Part shown: one piece after another, positions 30,501 through 42,500 of the stretch | Layout: every line of letters starts with the position of its first letter | Numbering within the stretch: position 1 is the first letter of the stretch | Source: Elysia marginata | Taxonomy: Eukaryota; Mollusca; Gastropoda; Plakobranchidae | NCBI GenBank assembly: GCA_019649035.1 | Contig: BMAT01000653.1 | Location: 160,205 to 224,204 of the forward strand | DNA: 64,000 nt | Direction of reading: 5' to 3' | Made by a program: the position numbers and the translations under genes | Notes under the pieces: generated by a model | What the model was told of the DNA's origin: nothing | Databases searched by the model: none | The model's input: only the letters and a program-made list of their open reading frames with translations

Positions 30501-33500
30501 TTTTGCATTGTATTATTCTTATGGTAAACCATATTTTTCATTATTTTGCTTATCATAACCTTTTTAAAATTCACTTTTCAGAAATAGTCAAAGCATTACC
30601 ATTGAAATTTACTATTTATTATTACTCTAGTTGATCTCTACCCTATTTTATCTTTGCTGCTTGTGTGTGTGGTATCGGATAATCCAGCCCCGAGCCGATG
30701 GGACTGTAACTTTGACCAGAACAACACTTGTTCCTGGAAACAAGACACCACTGACACATTTGACTGGGACCTTAACAAAGGCGCTACAACCTCTTCTTTC
30801 ACTGGTCCTACTGCCGATCATAGCTCAGGCTCGGGTGAGTCTCTTGTCATGACCCCCTTGTCTTGTTTATTTTGTCTTTACTTAAAAAAAATATATCTCT
30901 CATATTTTATCAGTTGAGTTCTTGGAAGGGATGTCGGCTCAAATTAAAAAAAAAAAAAAAAAATTTTGGAAAAAAAATCACTCTTGCAGCTTTGGGTACT
31001 TGTCACAAAATTAAATGTAAATGGGCACTACTTCCACCACATGGGCATATTATGTAGTCCTTATGATACTTTATAGTTCCATTTATAAAAATAAAAATAT
31101 GTTATTTGTAAAAAAAAACAAAATTATAGTTTTTAAGAAAGCTAAGATTGTGGGGTCATGTTCAGATTTGTTCATTGCTCATGTACACCCTTATAGGCTA
31201 CTATGTGTACACGGAAAGCTCTTACAAGACTGCCGGTAATGACACAGCCAGACTCGTCAGTGACACACTCACCCTCGCAGACAGCGGAGTGTGCTTACGC
31301 TTCTGGTACAACATGTACGGCAGCGACATTGGATCACTGAGGGTTTACTCCAGCATCAAGGGTAGGTCAATGGTCACTATAGGGGGAAAAATGATTTTTT
31401 GGGGGCATTGAATAGACACTTTAGTTGTATTAATGCATGATTTTCAACACAAAAGCACTGAGCCCTTAGGCAAATAGAAAAAACAGAAAAAAGGACTTGA
31501 AAATGAAAAGTCATATAGTATCAAATATATGTGATACAAGTTTCAAAGTTTTAAACTTTTACGTGGTGCCAAACACATACATCAATTAAATAAGTTCTAT
31601 GCCAATGCAAAAGTTTATCTTGATATAAGGCTCCAAATTGAATTACTCAAGAAATATTAAAACTACTCAANNNNNNNNNNCCCCCCCCCCCCCCCCAATT
31701 TAGGTGCTCTGGGCCCAGTCTTGTGGCAGCGTATTGGAAATCAAGGAGCTGACTGGAAGCAAGGATATCTGCACATCACTCCAAAGATTCTACCTCAAGG
31801 GGGCAGCCCTACAATCAATGTAAGTGGAAGAAAAAAGTGCAGTCGATTGAAAAAAAATGTTTTCACAGGATGTACAGAGGACAAGTTCTACACTGTTTGG
31901 TGCTATTTGAGGTTTTTTAATGTGTATGTGTTTATACAATAGTCTGGATATAACTAGCATTCCAGGAAATAAAGGATTAGTTGGAACATTACAAAAATGT
32001 GAGGAGGCAGTTTGAATTCAGGCAAAAGTAAAAAAAAATTGGCATATTGGTTTCTTGAACATTTCCAAAGGTGTATTGTATGCTGTTTAAGTGGCTGAAA
32101 AATTTTGCTTCTAGCTTTTTTTCATATTTCAAGGTATTTAGTTTCAAAGCAAAGTAAAAAAAGGGTTCATTATTATCCAAATCTTTGTTTTATTTAGGTC
32201 AAACTTTAAACTAATGTGTGGGACTTTTACTTATTCTCCCTCATACCTCAACTGGGACTGCTAAGCAAAGGCTCATTGTTTTCCCCATAAGGGTATCAAC
32301 TCATTCTCTGCCCATCAAATATTATATACTTATATATATATATATATATAAATCTTTAAGACTTATTAAAGTGCTACCCTTATACCCCTAAAATATTCCT
32401 GCTCATGTTTTCAGACTAAACTGTACAGTCCTCTAAGATAGCCTCGATTGAAAACGGTAATAATTTTCAATACTGGAAGCTTTTTTTGCATTATTTAAAT
32501 CAAAGCCAAAAACAAGCTGGGCTCAGACTGGGAATCCTTAGGACACAGAAAGAGTTGACTCTCTTATGAAATAGAAATATAGTTCAGAGATAAAAATGAA
32601 AATGATTGCATATTTTTGTGCCAGATTGTCCTTGAAGGCCAACTGACTGGAAGTTACCAAGGTGACATAGCTCTTGATGATATCTCAGTCCACACTGGCG
32701 GCTGCATCGAACACCAAGGCAAGAACATTGTTGTTTTAGCAATGTATGATGGCTGACCGAACTTCTGCTCTAAGGGGGAAAAGCTCTTAGCATTAAATTT
32801 AATTTTTTGAAGTTAAAGAAAAACTTACGAAAAAGACATTTCAGTTTCATTCCAATTATTCTCAATTACTTCACCTGCTTGACTTTTTCAGGTAAAAAAA
32901 AAGATGAGTTTGGTAAAAATGGAGGTTTTATCTGCTCAAAAAGATTTGAGACTTGCTTAAACCATACTTAAAAAGGGCACATGTGGGACCCATGGGAGTT
33001 GAATTTCTCGCAAACATTTATAGAGTTAAGGCTTATATTATCAGGTCTTTAAGCTTAAAACCACCCTCCATATATTGAGACGTTCATCTGTGTAAAATAT
33101 TTTCTTAAAATTTCTATTTCAGTGATTGAAAATAGTCAACCAAACCTTATTTAATTTCATATTGTCCCTGTCAGCTTCTCTTACGTAAACTTGATGTGAA
33201 CATTTCAGGAGAGTGTGATTTTGAGGCCAAAGATATTTGCGACTTCACTCAAGACCCAACTGCAGATTTTGAGTGGCTCAGAAATTCTGCCACTACAGCC
33301 TCAACAAACACAGGACCAACCACAGATCACACGTACGGAACAGACATGGGTAGGTCTCATTAGTAATACATGTAGGCGCAGATATCAGAATGAGGATATC
33401 TTTTACACATTAACTTGAGGTCTTTATTGAAATATGAAGTATAAATTATTAATAGATGATCAAATATGTATTGCAACCAGTTTAAATGAGTTGCATGTCA

Positions 33501-36500
33501 CAATTTTCACATTGTCAGACATTGTGATCCTGAACAAAACATTTTTTGGAACTTTCAAACATTAAAAATTCAATGCAATTTCCATTATCTTGTGGAAAGA
33601 TATTAGCACTTATACTGAGTAAATTAAAGAGAAAATCAGAAATAGATTTTTTAATAGCCTTTACTCTAATTTGAAATTTCTGGTATGTCACTGATTCGCA
33701 CCCCTTGTACGACAAATAAACTTTTTAAAAGCCTTTTGTCAACTATACAATTTCTGACATTCGATTTACTTAAACTTTTCTCAAGACATGCTTTATTTTT
33801 TGGGATTGTAAATAATACATCTTCTCTCATGTCTAACTGCTACTACATCCGTACCCAGGTTATTACATGTACACAGAAAGCTCCGCCCCTCGCTCGCGAG
33901 GCCAGCAGGCAAGACTAGTGTCCCCTGTGCAGGCTGCCACCTCGGGCAAGTGTCTCAGATTCTTCTACCACATGTATGGTCTGAACATGGGCACCCTGAG
34001 CGTGTACCAGAGGAGGAACGGTCGGCTTTATACGCCTGTTTGGACCATCTCTGGAGGTCAAGGCAACATCTGGCAACCAGCTCAAGTCACTTTAAGCAGT
34101 CCTACAGACTTCCAAGTGAGTTACAAACTTCCTCTTGTTACTTAAATTTTTTAAGAAGTGTTTTTTTTATGTCATACTATTTACATGTGAAGCGACATGT
34201 AACTATAAAACTTACATATCTTTTAATTAGTTTAAGACACTAAAGGTCTCCTAAGAATAAAAGCCAGACCCGGCTTTGCACTTCCAGTTAACTGTACCAG
34301 CCGGAGGCCAGCAGTCTGGTATACTTCTTTGCCTCTCAGCTCCCCGGGAAGCACAGGCCGCCAACAAAGGTCCTCCACACCATCCTATCTTGTGCTATCT
34401 CTTCCAGTTCTTTCCATGTCTTCTGTGAAGATGCCATCACTGCCTCTGTTTCTCTCCTCCACGTTATTCTTGGCTTACTTTAGCTCTGCAGCCCTGTGGG
34501 TTAGTCTGGTATAGTGGTCCACCACAAATCTGAAGAAGGGTTTCAAAAGAGAAATCAGTCTGTAACTCTACACCTGCTTACCAGTAACCTTTCAGGGAGC
34601 TCAACCTCAACATAAAGAAGCACTTTTCTTTCTTGTATAGGCCTTTAAAGTTTTCCTTCCTAATGCTACTCCTTAGTTCTATTTATAATTTTATAACCAT
34701 TACTTCTTAAGTAATTAATTGCAGTTTTTGATAAGACAAAGAGCCCAGCATTGTGTTCAGGTTTTTTTTTTAATTAGGCATTCACATGCATGGTTTGATC
34801 CCAGGTTGTGTTTGAGGCCACTCTTGGTGGTTCAGTGACGAGTGATGTGGCTATCGATGACCTATCCTACAAGGCTGGACCATGTCCACCACCGGCCTCC
34901 TGCGACTTTGAGGATGGTCCCTGTCTTTTCCACAACAGTCCAAAGGGAGATAACTTTGATTGGGATATTCATCAAGGAAGCTCCTACGCTCGCAGCGGAC
35001 CAAAATCCGATCACACTCTGCACACTCAGTTAGGTAAATACAATAAGATTTGAGCTTTACCCAGCCACAAATTATTGTGTCAAAGATTTTTTTGTCTTTT
35101 TAAAGTTGTTTTAGGTACTCAAACACATAATTTAGGCAAGCAACAACAATAGTTTAAGGACTTCATATTTTTTTTTCCCTACCAAGAAAACTCATAGTAT
35201 TGTTTGTAGTTTATTTTTTTTCCAAACACAGCCACACATCTCTTGATTTACAGTGTTAATAAAAAGGTGTTGAGTATTTAGGCTAAAGCTAAGCCAAAGC
35301 AATATTCTGGTAGTATTCAGAAAAGAATGTTTTTATAAAGAACAGAGTCAAAGCTAGGAATCTCAAACAGTCCCAAGATTTCCTAATCTTCGAAGTTTAG
35401 TCGGCCAATTTTAGAACTAACACTTAGGGAAATTGTAATGCAAAAGAATTAATATGTATCGCTTCTAGGATTAACAGATAAGTTTATTTTGTTCTGTCTT
35501 TTGTTCAATTTCAGGTCATTACATGTTGATGGACGCAAGAGGCAGAACTAAAGGAGACATAGCCCGTCTGTACACTGAAACTCTCCCTCCAACTAATGGC
35601 TCCTGCATGAGCTTCTTTGCTAAGCTGCCACAGGGTGACGGAGGCAGTGCCTTGTATGCTAAAATCAACACTGACCTCAAGGACACACTTGGCTCTTACC
35701 AGCTGATGTACACACTGTCGGGAGTTCAGGGTGATGACTGGGTGGCTGGACAGGTGGGTTGAACTATCGATACCATTATAGTAACACTTAGTGTTGGAGT
35801 CTAATGACTCTAAGACTGGAGTTCTGGCATTCAAGCCCTGGTTTGGCATTTGTCCTTGGAAAAGGCTCTTCACTTACATTTCCTACCTGCATACACGTTT
35901 AAATGAGTAATTTAATTTTTGCAGGGAAAGATTTTGTCAGTTTGTTAAAGTTATGCTGCTCCTTCATGACTTGTTTGAATATGAAACTTTTTAATTTTCT
36001 TAATTTTCACTCTTTCTTCAAACTCCCCTTTTAACTGCTTGAAACAATGCACTTTTGTTTTCTCACATTGTTCAACTTGAAACACTCCATGCCCCACTAC
36101 CTTGATTCCGTCTTTTGCAGTTTAACATTGTGACCCAAAACATCTATGTGGTCATCTTTGAAGGCTTGGTGGGTGACCCACTTCTAAGTGATGTTGCGTT
36201 GGACGATGTGAAACTGACGCCTGGCCTTTGTGCAAAGAAACAAGTTGATTTTGCTTGCGACAATAAGACTATACCTTACAGCAAGGTGAGAGGGAAGAAA
36301 ATTCGGAATTATCAAATATAACATGCTTTTATTAATAATAACTGCAAAGGTAAAAAGTAATAATCACAATGCAGATGATAATGACTGTAATGCTGATTTT
36401 AATAATTTACAAGAGATAATAGTAATAATAATAGTAATAATAATAATCTTAATAATAATGATAATAATGTGATCAATAAGACATTGTGATAATAATGTCT

Positions 36501-39500
36501 GTAATAATAATAGCAGCAAATACAAATGTAATAAAATAATGATAATACTCTTAATGGCAACGTATAACTCATAGAAAAGCACACACACTCTTCTGTTTCT
36601 ATCTCCCTAGGTGTGTGATTTCCGCGTGGACTGTCTGGACTCCCTGGCAGATGAGGCGGATTGCGGCGCTTGCTCGTTCGAGGGTGACCAGTGTGGTCTT
36701 GTCGACTTAAGCAAAGGCTCTTTCCGATGGAAGATTTCCTCTGACAGTGGGACGACTGATTTTGACCAGCGTATTGGAGCTGACCACACCACTGGTACTG
36801 TGACTGGAAGCTTTATGTACGTGACGCGGAATAAGGGTCGGCTGCTTGGAGAGGAGGCTTTACTCTCTACTCCTACACTGGCTCCAACTTATGAGACTTG
36901 TGTATTACAGTTTTTCTACAAGAAGGACACCGCAAAGCTGGAGGTGTATGTCGAGGTGAGGAGAAATTTACCACGTAATTTGTTCATTGGTTCTAGATTT
37001 CATTATCATAAAAGCAGGGATGCCATTTTTCCAGTATTTTCTGAGTGTTTTGTTTTGTTTTTTGTTACTTATTTGATCCTGACATCATCTTTAATTAATG
37101 TATATTCATATATTCTATTTTTTTTTGTATGTGTTTATGTGAATGTGAATGCATAGCATGGAATTTGTAGTATATTTTTTTTTTAAGTTGAGTAGTATCC
37201 CTGTAATAGAAAATAAGAGATGGTTATAGTCTTCTATTGCATATTCCAATCTCAGGACTTTTCATTTTTAAGATCTACAAAAGAGAAGAAGATAGGTTAT
37301 TTCTGTTTTTAATATGATTTTGTTGTTCTAGTTTTTATCACATGAGATCTACTTGTTGTTTCTGAGGTAAAACACAATCTTGGTTTTCTTTAAAAAGATT
37401 CTTTTTATTTGGACTAAATTCTCTGTACTCAAAAAGCTGTTTGAAAATGTTCTTAACTAAAATGTGCAGGTAGGCTAAAAAATCGTAGACAGGCACTGAT
37501 TAGAAGCACTGTGTGTCCCTTTTTTTTTTTAAAATTATCCTAAATTTATGAGTAAATCTCTAAAAACTCCTATAAGCAAAGCCAAGACTCAAAGGAAACT
37601 TGTTCTTATATTTTAATAATCTTAAACAGCTGAGAGAAGTTGAAAGTATGAAAGGATATGTGTTGTGCAGCAGCATCACTACAAGAGTCTAGCTGTGGTG
37701 ATATATTAAAATTGATAAAGCTGTTAATTTTGTCCAAGGGGTCTATTGAAAGTTTATAGCGTATTTAACATCATATTCAATCATGTAACTTTTGGAAGGA
37801 TGGCTGGCAATGAGATTTTCAGGTAGGAGAATTGCTGGCGATTTCTGAAAACCTTTTAAAACTCAAAGCTTTCAAGTGCATTTTTTCCTATTTTCAGTCC
37901 TCACTGCTTCACCATCATCCCAATGCGATGCCTTGGAGAGCTTATTAGGACCTTTTAAACAATGTATTTATATCTCTGTATTTTGAAATTCTGCAACTAG
38001 TCTTTTGTTGTTGTTACACACATATGTGTTGGAATTTACTGCATTTGGACAGGAAACTTTGAGTAACAATTCTTTCAGTTTAGTTTGAGTAAAGAGTAAA
38101 AAATTATCTGATCTTAAGAGATCACTAATTTTTGTTTTAATATATTGGAACATCAGATCAAAAGAAGATGTTAACAAACATTCGACTATTTTCTGGGTTT
38201 TTTTTAGGTTGGTTCTCGGCAGAATATGATCTGGTCGACCACCAACCAGATCACAGGCGACAAGTGGGCCAGGGCGGTTGTCCACATCGGTCACTACAAA
38301 ACCAACATCAAAATCCTCTTTAAGGCGACACGAATGTATTACTCTGCACTGCCTGTTGCCATCGATGACACAAGCTTTATTGGCTGTCTCCCACCGTCCC
38401 CGACAGGTGGAACTTGTTCACCAGATCAGCTGACCTGCGCCAATGGAGTGTGCGTGGATAAAATCTATGCCTGTGACTTGACAGATGATTGTGGGGATGG
38501 AACAGACGAGGCTCAGTGTAGTGGCGCCCATCAGGTAAATCAACAACCAACAAGCATCGCCAAATCATGTAGATATTTTATTATTGTCCTTTTTTGTCAC
38601 TCTTCTCACACAAGTCATTGTGTTTAATCAGTTCTATATGAATTTTTAATGAGCAGAAGAGGAAAAATGTGTATTGAATAAGAAGTATTTTGTAACATCA
38701 TTTTAATGATATAATATTTTCAGTCAATTTTTTTGAATGTGCTGTAGGTGTTGAGGTGTTGCTAGTTAAAGAAACTGATATAAAAAGCTAAATGCTTGAA
38801 TCTAATCCAAACTTAACAAATGCAGTCGTAGGCAGATCATATGTTAGTACTGTCTCCTTGTCAAAGCTCAAATCTACATGAAGTTTAATCCCATATTTTC
38901 ACCAGTGTGATTTTGAGAAGGGCTTGTGTATATGGACTCAAAGCTCCAAAGATGACATAGATTGGACTCGCTTCAACGGCAACACTCCGTCTACTGGCAC
39001 GGGTCCTGGTGTTGATCACAGCACAGGTCTGAACTCTGGACACTTTCTGTACCTGGAAAGCTCGTACCCTGCCAAGCGAGGTCAAACAGCTCGCCTGTTG
39101 AGTCCAGTCATAGTTGCTGTGGATCCGAGCAAACTGTGTCACTTGTCCTTCTTCTATCACATGTATGGAGAGAATATGGGGAACATGAATATCTACATGG
39201 CCACAGAGGAGGGAGGATACCCAACCTTGCTATGGACAAGGTGAGATAGAAAGAATTGATTTATTTAATCACTTGAAATGAAATTTCAAACTGTCGTTTA
39301 GAATTACTTGTATATGCATTTAATTAGAGGAAATTTGATCTTGACTAAACTGTTTTTTTGGTTTTAGGTTGAAAATGAAATTTTAAAAAATAATATTTTT
39401 TTGTGTGTGTGAATAAACTTTTATTCTATGTAGCACACAAATGAAAGTTAATTTCTTTTTAGAGATTCAGAATAATGTTTACCATTGTTTCAGCTTACAA

Positions 39501-42500
39501 AAACTCAGAAAATTGCATTCTTTGAAATTTCAATACCTTCAAATGTTCAAATGACCACTTCCATCTTGTTTTTAAGTGATGTGAAATTTTTCATTGATTT
39601 TTCTAAAATCCATGCTTCTCGTCTTTTTGTTTTGTTTTTACGTCTTGCTATCTGATATATTGTATGTTCTTAGTAAGAGATTTATGACTATAGATGTGAA
39701 AATACTTTGTAATGGAAGGATTTGTAGGAAGTCACACTTTTGCATTGTATTCTTTGGTTTATAAGCAGGCACACTCTTTCTTGTGTCCTTTGGTTTATAA
39801 GGAGTTACATTGTTTTTTAAATAAATCTATTGTTGTCGACAGATCTAACAACAAGCAGGACTACTGGGCAAGAGAGATCATTGCACTGACCAGCACCAAG
39901 CCTTTCCGTGTCATCATAGAGGGGGTTGTGGGTCTCTTCTCAAGTGACATGGCTCTTGATGATGTGACTCTGTCGTCTTCCTGCACTTTGTTGCCAACAT
40001 CAGCCACGCTACCTCTACCAGCATATCCGGTGACGACACATCCACCCAGTACACAGTCGGTGTGTCGCAACGATTTCCACTGTGGTAGTGGGGAGTGCGT
40101 GAGCCAGGATAATGTCTGTGACTTTATCAGCAATTGTAAAGATGGATCTGATGAGAAGAGCTGTGGCGCATGTGGTTTTGAGACCGATGATAAGAATTGC
40201 GGCTGGGTTTATTCTAGCACTGGTAGTTTCAAGTGGTCCAGAAGTAATGGGCAGGTGATGGGAGTTAGAGGACTTACTATTGACAATACCTTGGGAACAT
40301 CAGCAGGCCACTACCTGTACGTGGAGCCAGATTTTGGAATAAAGTCCCAAACAGCAGTGTTACGTTCCCCTAAACTCGGCCCCATCTCTTCTGCGTGCGC
40401 GATGACCTTTTACTATCATCTGACACCTTCTCAAGGCTACATCTATGTCCAGATCAGAGTTCAAGGGGTCAATACAGTCGCATGGAGATCAACGTCCCGT
40501 GCAACCTCATCTTGGAGAAAAGCCTACGCCTATCTTGGTCACAGTGCAGGTCCCAGAGGTATTCCTAAAGGTTCTCGTGTGGAGATTATCTACCAGGCCG
40601 GCCCAAGGTTCAACTCCACGCTCAAGGACTTGGCATCCATTGACGATGTAAGCTTTAAGAACTGCAACCCAACACAGATTCCCCCTGGCGTAGCCTGCAA
40701 CTTTGACAAGCAGAGCACTTGTGATTGGAAGCAAACCAATGCTGATGACTTTGACTGGACTTTGAAAAATGGGTCAACAGCCTCCACCAAGACTGGCCCC
40801 TCAACTGGCCACGGTGGACACGGGTTCTACATCTACACAGAGGCATCATCCCCAAACAAGCCTAACAACACCGCCATACTGGACAGTCCACTGCTTCCTC
40901 CGACTGACTCCGTGGGATATTGCATCACCTTCTGGTATCATATGTTTGGCTCGGACATGGGTTCTCTACAACTCCTGGCCAATCAGCCCTACATAGGAAG
41001 CCCCATGACACTGTGGTCTCTTCGCGGAACCCAAAGAAACGCCTGGACTCAGCAACATGTTTTCATCAACATGACGTATCAGTATAGCTTATCCTTTAAA
41101 GCTACTATTGGTCCAGGTTACTACAGTGATATGGCCCTTGATGACATCTCAACAAAACGTGGAGCTTGCCCAGCCCTGAAGGAGTGCACCTTTGAATCAG
41201 GTTTCTGTGATTACACCCAGGAAACAAATGACAAATTTAATTGGACAATTGGAAGCAATGCCACAGCCTCCTCTGGAACAGGGCCTGGTCTTGACCATAC
41301 TTTTGGCTCTTCCGTTGGACAGTATGCCTTTGTAGAGGCAAGCCAGAAACAGCCAGGGGACAATGCTGTGATCACAAGTAACACTTACAAGGGCTTTCTC
41401 TATAGCGCAAATGGCTGCCTTACATTCTGGTATCACATGTACGGTTCTGGAATTGGAACTCTGAATATCTACAGGAAGGATGAGGGTGCATCTGCACCAG
41501 TAAAGATCTGGACACTGTCAGGAGAACAAGAAAATGTATGGAAAGTTGCAAATGTTAGGATCAATGCTAAGGCAAAGCCGTTCCAAATTCAGTTTGAAGG
41601 CATCATTGGTAGCTCCTATAAATCAGACATTGCTATAGATGATGTGGCAGTGAATAGTGGACTGTGCCCACCTGTTGCATCATGCACTTTTGAATCAGGA
41701 TTTTGTGCGTATTCCAACATGGAAGATGGTGATGACTTTGACTGGGTTATAGACAGTGCTGGTACATTCTCTGACAACACAGGCCCACAGGTGGACCACA
41801 CAACTGGGACTAAGCAAGGACACTACCTTTACATAGAGACATCAGGTGTGCACAAGCTTGGTGACAAGGCGCTGCTCCAGAGTGAGTCTATACCAGCAAC
41901 CAATGGCAGCTGCCTGGGATTCTACTACCACATGTATGGTGCAGGTATTGGACAGTTGCGAGTCTCTGTGAAGCCTTCTACATCCAGCACCAGGAGAGAG
42001 ATCTGGTTCACAAGCAACGACCATGGAAATCAGTGGCTTTATACATCCCTCACTGTCACCTCCCCTGTGATGTTTGAACTTGTGTTTGAGGCTACCTATG
42101 GTGGAAACTACACTGGAGATATTGCCATTGACGATATTTCCTTAGTTGATCGCCCATGTACTATTCCAACAAGTGCGTCCACAACTGAAGGTAACGCTGT
42201 AGGTACCACATCAGCTCCGACAAAAGTTGATTGTGACTTCGAGACAAAGTTTTGCCTTTGGACCCAAGACTTCCCTCACACTGTTCTGTGGACTTTGAGG
42301 AATGGTCCAACAAACACAAAAAGCACAGGGCCTCCTTCTGATCACACTTTTGCCAGCTCCCAGGGCCATTATATCTACACAGAGACATCAGGAACAGCAG
42401 CACAGAATGCTACTGCTCGCCTAGCCAGTCCCAGTGTCTCTCTACCCCAGACTGGGATGTGTCTAAAACTCTGGTACTACATGTACGGCCGTGACATCAA

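Noticed and set aside
35511-35873. Minus-strand frame of 120 codons
   Set aside because: Shadow of exon 42 coding sequence on the opposite strand, running into a SINE fragment.
36364-36588. Hydrophobic minus-strand frames
   Set aside because: Translation of an AAT microsatellite.
39712-39842. ATG at 39712 as the start of a separate 2,004-residue gene
   Set aside because: The frame before 39843 is intron; a good acceptor at 39841-39842 joins exon 46 in the correct phase within a MAM.
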